A stretch of 30,969 bases of DNA, from positions 1-30,969 of the forward strand of contig CBDUQS010000010.1 of NCBI GenBank assembly GCA_965369815.1, given 5' to 3'. The translations under genes and the position numbers were made by a program. Positions 16,705-24,127 of this stretch are shown here, piece by piece; position 1 is the first letter of the stretch; every line of letters begins with the position of its first letter. Under the pieces are notes generated by a model. It was given only the letters and a program-made list of their open reading frames with translations. It was not told the origin of the DNA and made no database searches. The stretch is from DAOWGG01 sp965369815 (GTDB lineage: Bacteria > Patescibacteriota > Gracilibacteria > UM-FILTER-43-11).

Positions 16705-18624
16705 ATGCCTACTAAAAAACCTGTCGATCGCGAAACAACGGTGGTTTTGATGAACGAAAAAAAGTGGTATAAGCCCTCTAAAAAAGCGAAGCACAACGCA
16801 ATCGTCAAAAATTGGAAAGCGGTTCACGATTATGCCAAAGAAAACCCTATGAGATTTTGGGAAGAAGCCGCTTGCGATTTGAAGTGGTATCGAAAATGGA
16901 AAGTGACACATGCGGAACCTAAAAAGCATTTTCACAAGTGGTTTCTAGGAGGGAAAACCAACGTAGTTCTCAATGCGCTTGATCGCCATATGGGAACTCC
17001 CACTGAAAATAAAGTCGCCATTATTTGGGAAAGTGACAGTGGTGAGAGTAGAAAAATAACTTATAAAGAACTCGACATTGAAGTTTGCAAAATGGCCAAT
17101 GGATTGCGAGGTTTAGGGGTAAAAAAAGGAGATCGAGTCGCCATTTATTTACAAAATACTCCTGAAATCGCCATTTCAATGTTGGCATGTGCGAAAATCG
17201 GTGCGATGCATTCTGTGGTTTATGCAGGCTTCTCCGCCCACGCACTTCGAGACCGAATCGACGACGCCGCTGCAAAGATCCTCATCACATCCGATGTCGG
17301 TTATCGTTCTGGTAAAACCATCGATATGTATTCTCTCTGCGCAGAAGCGGTGAGAGGAGCAAAATCTATCAAAAAAATGGTGATTGTGAAACGTGAAAAA
17401 TCCACCAAACGAAAGAGCAAAACACGTGATATTTGGTTCCATGAATTACAAAAAGGCCAATCCGAAGACTGCAACACAGAAATGATGGATTCAGAAGATC
17501 CTTTATTTGTCCTTTATACCTCTGGGACCACAAGTAAACCAAAGGGTGTGGTACACGTCCACGGAGGATACCAAGTCGGCGTGAACCGAACGCTTAAATG
17601 GGTGATGGATTTAAAAGAAGACGATATTTATTGGTGTTCCGCCGATCCAGGTTGGATTACAGGTCACAGCTACATCATCTACGGTCCACTAATGGCCGGC
17701 GTTACCACTGTAATGTTCGAAGGCGCTCCCAACTACCCAAAGCCAGATCGTCTGTGGAAATTGGTTCAAAAATACAAAGTCACTATTTTTTACACCGCCC
17801 CAACCTTGATCCGTGCGCTGATGCGATTTGGCGATGAGTGGGTAACCAAACACGACCTATCTTCCCTCCGATTACTCGGGTCTGTTGGTGAGCCGATCAA
17901 TCCCGAAGCATGGCGTTGGTATTATAAAGTTGTGGGTAAAAAGAAGCTCCCAATCATGGATACGTGGTGGCAAACCGAAACAGGGATGTTTATGATCACT
18001 CCGCTTCCATCCATGCCACTCAAAGCGGGTTCCGCAACGCTCCCATTCCCAGGAATAGACGCTGACGTAGTCGATAAAAAAGGAAAACCAGTCAAAGTGG
18101 GCGAAGGGGGATACCTAGTCATCAAAAGCCCATGGCCATCCATGATTCGCACCATCTTCAACGATCCAAAACGATTCATCAAAACTTATTGGAAAGATAT
18201 TCCAGGTTATTATCTAACAGGTGATCTCGCTCACAAAGATAAAGACGGTTATTTCTGGATACAAGGTCGTTGCGACGACGTTCTCTCCATCGCAGGCCAT
18301 CGAATTGGCAACGCGGAAATCGAAAGCGCTCTCGTCTCTTATCCCGACGTTGCAGAAGCGGCCGTAATCGGTAAACCTCATCCCATTAAAGGTGAAAGTG
18401 CGAAAGGTTTTGTCATCCTCAAAAAAGGCGTGAAAACATCCGACAAACTAGTGAAAAAACTCAAAAAACAAATTCGCAAAATGCTCGGCCCCATCGCGGT
18501 CACCGACGAAATCGAATTTGTCACAAGCCTCCCAAAAACAAGAAGTGGGAAGATAATGCGCCGCGTGCTAAAAGCCAGAGAGCTGGGGGAGAAACTTGGC
18601 GATACGAGTGCTTTGGTGGACTAA
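16705..18624 (+). CDS. acsA: Acetyl-CoA synthetase, AMP-forming
   Basis: Activates acetate with ATP to acetyl-AMP and then to acetyl-CoA in the cytoplasm. The 639 residues agree with the family (about 650). Seen: the N-terminal Acs segment with KWFLGGKTNVVLNALDRH, the AMP-binding P-loop YTSGTTSKPKG near 272, DTWWQTETG near 418, TGDLAHKDKDGYFWIQGR, and the C-terminal SGKIMRR whose lysine (near 617) is the residue acetylated in regulated family members. The tryptophan in WWQTE is the acetate-pocket residue of true acetyl-CoA synthetases. No phosphate acetyltransferase or acetate kinase is nearby. TAACC lies 9 nt before ATG 16705. Propionate use cannot be excluded. Confidence 0.96.
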   Translation: MPTKKPVDRETTVVLMNEKKWYKPSKKAKHNAIVKNWKAVHDYAKENPMRFWEEAACDLKWYRKWKVTHAEPKKHFHKWFLGGKTNVVLNALDRHMGTPTENKVAIIWESDSGESRKITYKELDIEVCKMANGLRGLGVKKGDRVAIYLQNTPEIAISMLACAKIGAMHSVVYAGFSAHALRDRIDDAAAKILITSDVGYRSGKTIDMYSLCAEAVRGAKSIKKMVIVKREKSTKRKSKTRDIWFHELQKGQSEDCNTEMMDSEDPLFVLYTSGTTSKPKGVVHVHGGYQVGVNRTLKWVMDLKEDDIYWCSADPGWITGHSYIIYGPLMAGVTTVMFEGAPNYPKPDRLWKLVQKYKVTIFYTAPTLIRALMRFGDEWVTKHDLSSLRLLGSVGEPINPEAWRWYYKVVGKKKLPIMDTWWQTETGMFMITPLPSMPLKAGSATLPFPGIDADVVDKKGKPVKVGEGGYLVIKSPWPSMIRTIFNDPKRFIKTYWKDIPGYYLTGDLAHKDKDGYFWIQGRCDDVLSIAGHRIGNAEIESALVSYPDVAEAAVIGKPHPIKGESAKGFVILKKGVKTSDKLVKKLKKQIRKMLGPIAVTDEIEFVTSLPKTRSGKIMRRVLKARELGEKLGDTSALVD

Positions 18625-18640
18625 TGCATTTCGTATTCTA

Positions 18641-18742
18641 CTTTTTGTCATTTCGAGCCTGTCGAGAAATCTCTTTTCTAGAGAGCATTCATGTTGGTAT
18701 TTAGGTATAGGGATTTCTCCGCGTTGGTCGAAATGACAAAAG
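18641..18742. repeat. MITE-like imperfect inverted repeat
   Basis: TTTTGTCATTTCGA (18643-18656) is the reverse complement of TCGAAATGACAAAA (18728-18741). Inside, GAGAAATCTC (18664-18673) faces GGGATTTCTC (18710-18719). The element of about 100 bp lies just after the acsA stop. Repeats with a TGTCATTTCGA end and an AGAAATCTC core occur in many unrelated genomes, from memory; no transposase is present here. It could also serve as the acsA terminator structure. Confidence 0.8.
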
Positions 18743-18807
18743 GGGCTAAATTTGACTATCAATCGGCCAAGTGTTAAAAAGAATGCCTAATTTAACCCAA
18801 TTTAAAC

Positions 18808-19353
18808 GTGTCCTCATTAAGCGAATTTAAAGAAGTTGTTTCAGATTTAGAAGCTGAAGGTCAAGGGCCAACCAAAGATTTACCACCAGCCGCTGATGAA
18901 AATTTTGATGATGTTTTCGATCTAGAGTCAATTATTCCTCAATTAACTGAAGAGCTTCGAATTAAAGACCAGGAATTGCTAACCAGTTATGTGCGCCAAG
19001 TGGCTACAGTTTTAATTGAAAGTGGGCTGACAAAGCCGGCAAAGAGTCTTGATGAACTTACTTATCGTATGGGGGGAACTTTAAATCCCACCATTAAAGC
19101 AGTGCTTGAATTAGTACCAAAAACTCAACAAGACACATGTTTGGCCGTTTCGTTTGGTGGTGGTGAATATAATGGCATGCCCAATAACACAGGGAAAATT
19201 ACCGATCCAGATGACCTTCCACCCTTGGTACGCAGGTGGCAAGTCACAGTCCAGGATCTAAAAATGGTTGGACAAGGAAAGCCAATTCAAGGGCAGAGAA
19301 AGAGTAAAGTTATTGCAAATCCAAAAACTCGTCTTGATATTGAGCTAGGTTAA
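18808..19353 (+). CDS. Hypothetical protein (GTG start)
   Basis: 181 residues, not recognised. The N-terminal 55 residues are strongly acidic (ENFDDVFDLESIIPQ). The middle is helical with a possible SxLTKPAKSLDELTYRMGG region, and the end is basic (GQRKSKVIANPKTR). No signal or membrane segment. The GTG start is supported by TAACC at 18793-18797, 10 nt upstream, the same spacing as at several confident genes. It lies between a MITE-like repeat and the convergent S23-type gene. Confidence 0.65.
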   Translation: MSSLSEFKEVVSDLEAEGQGPTKDLPPAADENFDDVFDLESIIPQLTEELRIKDQELLTSYVRQVATVLIESGLTKPAKSLDELTYRMGGTLNPTIKAVLELVPKTQQDTCLAVSFGGGEYNGMPNNTGKITDPDDLPPLVRRWQVTVQDLKMVGQGKPIQGQRKSKVIANPKTRLDIELG

Positions 19354-19356
19354 TAT

Positions 19357-19752
19357 TTAGGATGTTGCATTTCGTATTTTGGATTCAATTTTGTTCAATT
19401 GCGCATTTTGTTTGCAAGTAGAAACTGCTTTTCCAAAAATACGAGCTAGCTCATCCGATTCTTGTCGAATTGGTAATAAGCTTTGTTTAAAGTTAGAATT
19501 GGACGCAACCAGAATATCCAGCCAATACCTAGTTTCTTTGGCCTCCTTAAAGGAAATGTTGATTTTATGTTTAAAATCACGCGGCGATTCTCCAGCATTG
19601 GCTTCTCGGTAATTTGCCCCGATGCTAGTTCCAGACCGAACAACCTGATCAATTAGTCGATTATTGATCATATTTTTAGGAAGCTTTCCTAGTATTGTAA
19701 TAAGGTTTTTGCTGAACGTTAATATTCTTTCTTCTAATTCATCTCGATTCAT
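19357..19752 (-). CDS. Four-helix-bundle protein (S23 / 23S intervening-sequence type)
   Basis: 131 residues matching the S23 four-helix-bundle family: IDQVVRSGTSIGANYREANAGES with SIGANYREA is the family signature, then FKHKINISFKEAKETRYWLDIL. Members are found in intervening sequences of some 23S rRNA genes and as free-standing genes; the biochemical role is unresolved. Here it is not inside rRNA. AATGCAAA-rich repeats lie just upstream (19813-19871), and its C-terminal codons overlap a GCATTTCGTATTTTGGATT stretch that resembles the repeat at 25169-25252, which suggests the gene moved or co-spread with the repeats. No promoter or initiation signal is obvious. Confidence 0.88.
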   Translation of the reverse strand: MNRDELEERILTFSKNLITILGKLPKNMINNRLIDQVVRSGTSIGANYREANAGESPRDFKHKINISFKEAKETRYWLDILVASNSNFKQSLLPIRQESDELARIFGKAVSTCKQNAQLNKIESKIRNATS

Positions 19753-19812
19753 ATTAATACAAAATTAAATTTTAAATTCAAAAAAGAAAATTACCATATC
19801 ACTGAAAAAACA

Positions 19813-19871
19813 AAATGCAAATTAAAAAATGCCAATTTGAATGCAAATTCCAAAATCCCAAATGCAAAATG
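19813..19871. repeat. AATGCAAA-rich repeat
   Basis: The motif AATGCAAA or a near-form occurs four times within about 60 bp, with AATTTGAATGCAAA and CCAAAATCCC. Related sequence is at 25169-25252, where AATTGAATGCAAA and CCAAAATCC recur. It is upstream of the S23-type gene and downstream of the LysRS stop. Confidence 0.7.
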
Positions 19872-19874
19872 AAG

Positions 19875-21455
19875 CTATTGCTGTTTCAACCGTTTCACAA
19901 CAAACTCCTTCTCCAAAGCGCTCAAAAACCAGCCCGCTTGTGGGCCAAAGTCTTTGCCGAGGAACAGTTTGTAGATCGCTGCAAAGCATTCTTTCGGGGT
20001 GAAATCTTCATTGCCTTTTACTAACTCATGAATGTGGCCATGAATTTTTTCTCCTTCCCACACATCCAAGCTTCCCAATTGTTCCGCAAGAGATGTAGCA
20101 AAGTTTTTCTGTACGTCTGTAAGCTCTTTAGCGGCCTCTGGGAGCGTTTCTTGTAGTTGGTAGCGATATTTATCGGGTGCGTAACTTTCAATCCATTTAC
20201 GGGCATATTCAATGCGCATCTCCAATTCCTTTTTATCTGCATCGGTTAATGCAGAGCCTTTCATCTTTTCCACCGCTTCGTTCACATCCAATCGTGGGAT
20301 CTGAATAATAAACACCAATTGTCCAAATCGTGGTAGGAATCGCGCTGTTGGTGATTCTCCTGTTGTCTGGCTCAACTCGTAAAGTCGTGCCAAGTCCGTC
20401 TGCATCGTGTCCTTTTCCTCTTTCGAAAAATACAATTCAGCCGCTCGATCATGAGTATCAAACAGTCGTGGAATGGTATCTCCCTCTGGGTCAAATTCAA
20501 TCGGTTGATTCGGCTTCTTCTGAAGCATCAAAAATCGTAGCATTTCAGGAGGTATCAAGTCCGCAATCGCTCGTGCAGATTGTCCGACCCCTTTACTGGC
20601 GCTCATCTTTTTTCCTCCAATTAAAAAGAATTCATACGGAACGTTAAAAGGAACATCCGTTTTGCTGATCTCACCACAAATAGTTTCACCAATATCATGA
20701 GATCCACCTGCCGCATTGTGATCTTTTCCACTACCCTCAATCGTCACGTCGTACACGTCCCATTTAGCAGGCCATTCCACCTTCCAGGTCAGTTTAGCGT
20801 TGCCATCAAAAGGGGAAACTTCCCCCTCATGTTCACAGCCAACCGCCCATTTAACTTTGTATTTTTTACACACATACTTCGCCTTTTCACCATCAAAACT
20901 GATCACGTCCGTTGTTCCGATTTTTCCACATTTCTCACAAACAATCGAAACGGGCGACCAATGCTCAGGTTTATCTGAACCAGAAATGCGTTTATAAATC
21001 TCCCGAATTTCATTGTTTTTCGTCAGTCCAATTTTAATCCAATTATTCATCTTTCCACTCAAATAAGCTTTTTTAGCTCGTGGAATTTCAGGAGAGAATC
21101 CAAGCTCCTGAATTACCCCATTAAAGGTTTCTCCGTAATATTCGGCAAAGTTTTCCGCCTTCCCGTCTGGCGAAGGCACCGTGTATAAAGGTTTCCCCAT
21201 ATGTTCATCAAATCCCTTTCCTTCCAGCTCACTTGGCATGCCATCCATGGGGTCAAAATCGTTGAATTCAAACACAAAGCGACCTTTCTTCCCTTTTTCA
21301 TTCAGCACTTGTGCGATAATTCCATGAATCACTACACCTCTTAGTGAGCCCACATGAACGGGGCCAGAAAGCGTTTTTTCATCGCGCACAATAAACTCAT
21401 CCTTTCCAGGGTAAGTTTCAATAATTTTATCGACAATTTCATCAACCCAAAACAT
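19875..21455 (-). CDS. lysS: Lysyl-tRNA synthetase, class I
   Basis: Charges tRNA-Lys with lysine. This is the class I form, typical of archaea and present in some bacteria, not the usual class II enzyme. Seen in 526 residues: the HIGH-like motif GPVHVGS (31-37), a CEKCGKIG zinc-type pair with further cysteines (YVCKKYK, GCEHEG), the KMSKS-like KKMSASKGVG near 285, and the GGSHDIG segment of the family. Some authors call it lysK. ATG 21455 has TAACC 9 nt upstream. It follows the HAD and lipoprotein genes on the same strand and may be co-transcribed. No class II lysS is in the window; the whole genome should be checked for one. Confidence 0.95.
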   Translation of the reverse strand: MFWVDEIVDKIIETYPGKDEFIVRDEKTLSGPVHVGSLRGVVIHGIIAQVLNEKGKKGRFVFEFNDFDPMDGMPSELEGKGFDEHMGKPLYTVPSPDGKAENFAEYYGETFNGVIQELGFSPEIPRAKKAYLSGKMNNWIKIGLTKNNEIREIYKRISGSDKPEHWSPVSIVCEKCGKIGTTDVISFDGEKAKYVCKKYKVKWAVGCEHEGEVSPFDGNAKLTWKVEWPAKWDVYDVTIEGSGKDHNAAGGSHDIGETICGEISKTDVPFNVPYEFFLIGGKKMSASKGVGQSARAIADLIPPEMLRFLMLQKKPNQPIEFDPEGDTIPRLFDTHDRAAELYFSKEEKDTMQTDLARLYELSQTTGESPTARFLPRFGQLVFIIQIPRLDVNEAVEKMKGSALTDADKKELEMRIEYARKWIESYAPDKYRYQLQETLPEAAKELTDVQKNFATSLAEQLGSLDVWEGEKIHGHIHELVKGNEDFTPKECFAAIYKLFLGKDFGPQAGWFLSALEKEFVVKRLKQQ

Positions 21456-21508
21456 AATTTAAATGGTTACAGCACGAGAATTGTAGCGGAAACCTTTAAA
21501 AATTTAAA

Positions 21509-22213
21509 TCAATTCCCCAAATGACGCACTAAATTTTCAGCTGCATCCAAAAGCCCTTCGTCATGGTAGTGATATTCAGCACTTCTAGGGTCAAAAAAAT
21601 CATGCCCCTTTAGTCGTCGAACCAAAAAAGGTTGAACCGGTAATACCTTGTCACCATCTTCTTTTTGCCCAATCTGATCACAAACGGATCGGTGAATCTC
21701 AGAGTCATCCAAAAGAGCGTCAAAGTTAAATAATGATGGGACTTTAATGCGCCCATCCAATAGTCGACGTTGATTTTCCGGGCTCAGATCAGAATAGCCT
21801 TCAGACCGTTGAAAGTTTCTTTCTGCCATCTCACTGGCTGTGTCCTCGCGAACAAGTAGAAGGGAGGAAAAAGGACGTGCAATACCCGCTGTTTTTAGAG
21901 CTTTATTGGCTCTCTTTTGCCATAAAGCCGTCCATATAGCGACGCGATTTTCACCCCCCGCATGAGTAAGCGCCGTAAGGAGCTCATTGGCAAAAGGGCG
22001 ACGCAAGTAAAAAGAGTGCTTTTCACCACCCTCTTCCAAGGGAACTCGTTGGCTCGTTAAAACACCTTCAATATCCAAAGCCACGGAGGCATTTCGAATA
22101 TTGTCTCGAATTTTTTCAGTCAACGTAGCAACCCTCGTTTGATATCCATCTGATTGATAGTAGCGTTCTGCGTCTGCTAAATAGATCTGCAGTTCTTCAG
22201 TTTGTGTGGGCAT
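21509..22213 (-). CDS. HAD-like (FCP1/NIF-type) phosphatase-like protein
   Basis: 234 residues from ATG 22213; a longer frame starting at 22288 would overlap the upstream lipoprotein gene, so the shorter start is preferred. Motif I reads ALDIEGVL (Asp47, Glu49 in place of the usual second Asp) and motif II RVAIWTA, as in NIF/FCP1-like HAD proteins. The Asp-to-Glu change at the second position makes phosphatase activity uncertain. No signal peptide. TAACC lies 8 nt before the start and includes the stop codon of the lipoprotein gene, so the two are probably translated in tandem. The stop is TGA. Confidence 0.75.
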   Translation of the reverse strand: MPTQTEELQIYLADAERYYQSDGYQTRVATLTEKIRDNIRNASVALDIEGVLTSQRVPLEEGGEKHSFYLRRPFANELLTALTHAGGENRVAIWTALWQKRANKALKTAGIARPFSSLLLVREDTASEMAERNFQRSEGYSDLSPENQRRLLDGRIKVPSLFNFDALLDDSEIHRSVCDQIGQKEDGDKVLPVQPFLVRRLKGHDFFDPRSAEYHYHDEGLLDAAENLVRHLGN

Positions 22214-22223
22214 AAAGGAGGGG

Positions 22224-22487
22224 TTATTGGGGCAAATCTTCAACATAAGCCATAGCACATCGACCGCTAATAGAGGCTTTAATCTCACTTCTTTTGATTT
22301 TTGGATGTTTTTCTATTAATCGGCGTTTGGCAATTTCAGTAGCAAGAGCGCTATTGTCATGACACACATTTTCACTAGCTGCTGCTTTAACTTCCTCTCG
22401 GCGACCACCAATAAATTGTTCAATGTGGGAACAAGATATCAGCGCTGGGACAACGGATAAAACAGCTGCTTTTAACAATCGATTCAT
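22224..22487 (-). CDS. Small putative lipoprotein
   Basis: 87 residues from ATG 22487. A TTG further upstream (22538) is unlikely because it overlaps the -35 box. Seen: a signal peptide MNRLLKAAVLSVVPALISC with lipobox Leu-Ile-Ser-Cys19, then a polar mature part of about 68 residues with CHDNSALATEIAKRR and GRCAMAYVEDLPQ. Predicted to be lipid-anchored outside the membrane. No family recognised. The stop is 10 bp before the HAD start. Confidence 0.72.
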   Translation of the reverse strand: MNRLLKAAVLSVVPALISCSHIEQFIGGRREEVKAAASENVCHDNSALATEIAKRRLIEKHPKIKRSEIKASISGRCAMAYVEDLPQ

Positions 22488-22509
22488 GGGCAAATTTAAA
22501 AAGGAGGCT

Positions 22510-22538
22510 ATTGTAACACCTTTGCTTGAAAGGGGCAA
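22510..22538 (-). promoter_or_regulatory. Promoter of the lipoprotein-HAD unit
   Basis: On the minus strand TTGCCC (22538-22533), a 17-bp spacer and TACAAT (22515-22510), 22 bp before ATG 22487. The leader contains CCTCC, which is the same as, not complementary to, the anti-Shine-Dalgarno. Confidence 0.6.
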
Positions 22539-22581
22539 TTAGGTGTATTTCAGTCATTATAACTTTGGAAGAAAGTAATAC

Positions 22582-22610
22582 TTGATCGATAAGGCTAATT
22601 ATGGGATAAT
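22582..22610 (+). promoter_or_regulatory. Promoter giving an apparently leaderless mRNA
   Basis: TTGATC (22582-22587), a 17-bp spacer and GATAAT (22605-22610). Transcription would begin about 22617, within two bases of the start codon at 22619, so the message of the PBECR-like gene may have no leader. Confidence 0.55.
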
Positions 22611-22618
22611 CCAATACT

Positions 22619-23032
22619 ATGCCAACATACGCAGACTTATTAAAACAACAGACAGCTTTATATAAAAAAATTGGGAAAGTATATTGCCCTGTTTTAAAAG
22701 AAGATATTGTTTTTAATTCCAAAGGTTTCCAGCATATTAAATACGATGGATTGGGTCATGGGCGAACAATAAAAGAAAGGATGTATAGGCTTTATCTAGT
22801 TCCTCATATTGAAGAGGTTATAAAGAATGCCACAAAAATACATCAGTACAGAGCCAGAGCTTATTCAAAGAAGCTAGGGAAATACGTCGAATTTTGGGAA
22901 TTAAAAGAGAAAGTTGGAAAGCCAAAAATAACAGTGAAAGTTGTGCTGAGAAGAATTGGTACTGGTAATATTACCTTTTGGAGTGTAATGAAAATCCAAA
23001 GTAAAATAAAAAAACCATCCCCTAAGAGATAG
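22619..23032 (+). CDS. PBECR-like small protein (putative BECR-fold nuclease)
   Basis: 137 residues. VYCPVLKEDIVFNSKGFQHI, a basic helix (RTIKERMYRLYLVPHIEEVIKNAT) and the C-terminal strands VKVVLRRIGTGNITFWSVMK resemble the phage-Barnase-EndoU-ColicinE5/D-RelE-like (PBECR) group, many of which are predicted ribonucleases or toxins. Conserved-looking candidates for catalysis or binding are His39, His47, Arg49 and the Ser of FWSVM. I recognise the pattern from memory and cannot run a profile search. The protein is basic, with no signal peptide. No partner antitoxin gene is adjacent; instead a strong promoter faces it from the 3' side (23110-23138). Confidence 0.65.
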   Translation: MPTYADLLKQQTALYKKIGKVYCPVLKEDIVFNSKGFQHIKYDGLGHGRTIKERMYRLYLVPHIEEVIKNATKIHQYRARAYSKKLGKYVEFWELKEKVGKPKITVKVVLRRIGTGNITFWSVMKIQSKIKKPSPKR

Positions 23033-23037
23033 TTGTT

Positions 23038-23097
23038 TTAGTGTGCCCACTGTCGGCTTATGGCAATTGCTTTAGCCGAATAAAGCTTACGCTTCAT
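23038..23097 (-). other. Possible 19-codon sORF or antisense RNA
   Basis: Immediately downstream of a strong minus-strand promoter, ATG 23097 opens a 19-residue frame, MKRKLYSAKAIAISRQWAH, ending at TAA 23040-23038. The same stretch folds: CGGCT pairs with AGCCG around GCAATTGC. Continuing transcription would be antisense to the PBECR-like gene, whose stop is 6 bp away. It may be a peptide, a small RNA, or both; there is no proof of either. Confidence 0.4.
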
Positions 23098-23109
23098 GGA
23101 CACAAGTCA

Positions 23110-23138
23110 ATAATACATCTTTTTTGTCAAATAGTCAA
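23110..23138 (-). promoter_or_regulatory. Strong promoter facing the PBECR-like gene
   Basis: On the minus strand TTGACT (23138-23133), a 17-bp spacer and TATTAT (23115-23110); a second TTGACA lies inside the spacer at 23130-23125. The predicted start is near 23103. No annotated gene lies on this strand for more than 500 bp, so it is an orphan promoter. The remainder of 23139-23194 is AT-rich and holds nothing I can name. Confidence 0.65.
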
Positions 23139-23194
23139 CATTAAAATCAATATAATTCACAAAAAGTCAAGTGAATATAATTAATTATATCCGC

Positions 23195-24115
23195 TTACTT
23201 CAGCATATCCACCGCAATTTCCACTTCTTTTTTACTACCAATATAAATGGTTGTCCTCTGGTGGGCGTCTTCGATTTTCATATCTAAAACATCCTTATCA
23301 CCATTACTAGAAGTACCACCAGCCTGTTCCATTAAAAAACTGAATGGGTTGCATTCAAAAAGCAGTCTTAGCTTTCCATTGGGATACTTTGGTGGATTGG
23401 CTGGGTAAGTAAAAATACCCTCTCCTTTCATTAAAATGTGATTAATGTCAGGCGCCATACCTCCCGAATATCTTAGGGTATATTCGTTGTCCATCCAATA
23501 GTTAACCAACTTTTTGTATTTTGCATTAATGTTCCCCGCGCGCAAATTACCAGGTGCAAACTTTTTTGAGGTTTCCCTTACTTGTATGTTTTCTTTGGTC
23601 AAAGTGAACTCACCCACATCATTTAAGGTGAATTCATGAGTTCCCTTCCCCGTTGTATAGACAAGGGTGGTTCTTGGTCCGTAAACAACATTGATTGCCG
23701 CCACTTGTTCCCGACCGGTTCGGCCAATAAAGCCATCTCCTTCAAAAATAGAAAAAATCGAACCAATGGCTAAATTAGTTTCAACCAAAGAAGATCCATC
23801 CAGTGGATCATAAGCAACACTGTAAACTTCTTTGTTTCTTTTGCAGTCACACGTGATTTCTTTGTCTTGCTCTTCAGATATTACATGGCTTACTAATCGG
23901 CAAACCTGCAAGTTCTGCATAATAATTTTGTCGGCCAGTACATCCAACGCTACCTGCTCTTCTCCAAATATATTATGAGACCCAGCGAGGGTTAAATCAC
24001 CCACTTGAAGTGAATAATTAATGTATTTAGCGGCTCGAGCGATATACATAATCAGATGTCGCAAGCGATCTTTTGTACCACTGTTGTGTAAATGTGTATC
24101 GAGTAGTTTTAGCAT
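23195..24115 (-). CDS. fbp: Fructose-1,6-bisphosphatase, class I
   Basis: Removes the 1-phosphate of fructose 1,6-bisphosphate, the committed step of gluconeogenesis, in the cytoplasm. 306 residues against a usual 330. Seen: the metal-binding SEEQD (Glu81, Glu82), YDPLDGSS (Asp103, Asp106), TGKGTHEFTL, and GGMAPDINHILMKGEGIFTYPA near the sugar site. The start is 12 bp after the gap stop, so it is translated from the same mRNA as gap. Before ATG 24115 is AAACC at 9 nt, a near-match to the TAACC found at other starts. Confidence 0.95.
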   Translation of the reverse strand: MLKLLDTHLHNSGTKDRLRHLIMYIARAAKYINYSLQVGDLTLAGSHNIFGEEQVALDVLADKIIMQNLQVCRLVSHVISEEQDKEITCDCKRNKEVYSVAYDPLDGSSLVETNLAIGSIFSIFEGDGFIGRTGREQVAAINVVYGPRTTLVYTTGKGTHEFTLNDVGEFTLTKENIQVRETSKKFAPGNLRAGNINAKYKKLVNYWMDNEYTLRYSGGMAPDINHILMKGEGIFTYPANPPKYPNGKLRLLFECNPFSFLMEQAGGTSSNGDKDVLDMKIEDAHQRTTIYIGSKKEVEIAVDMLK

Positions 24116-24127
24116 CTTAAGTAAGGT

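Noticed and set aside
21509..21511. TGA read as glycine (as in Gracilibacteria or SR1)
   Set aside because: TGA ends the HAD gene at a sensible place, and the other genes run full length with standard stops.
22214..22288. Longer HAD start at 22288
   Set aside because: It overlaps the lipoprotein gene by 65 bases; the ATG at 22213 follows directly after that gene with TAACC at 8 nt.
22488..22538. TTG start for the lipoprotein gene
   Set aside because: It would lie over the -35 box and put 17 residues before a normal lipoprotein signal peptide.
23033..23194. A tRNA or other known structured RNA
   Set aside because: A short hairpin is seen but no tRNA arms or T-loop sequence.
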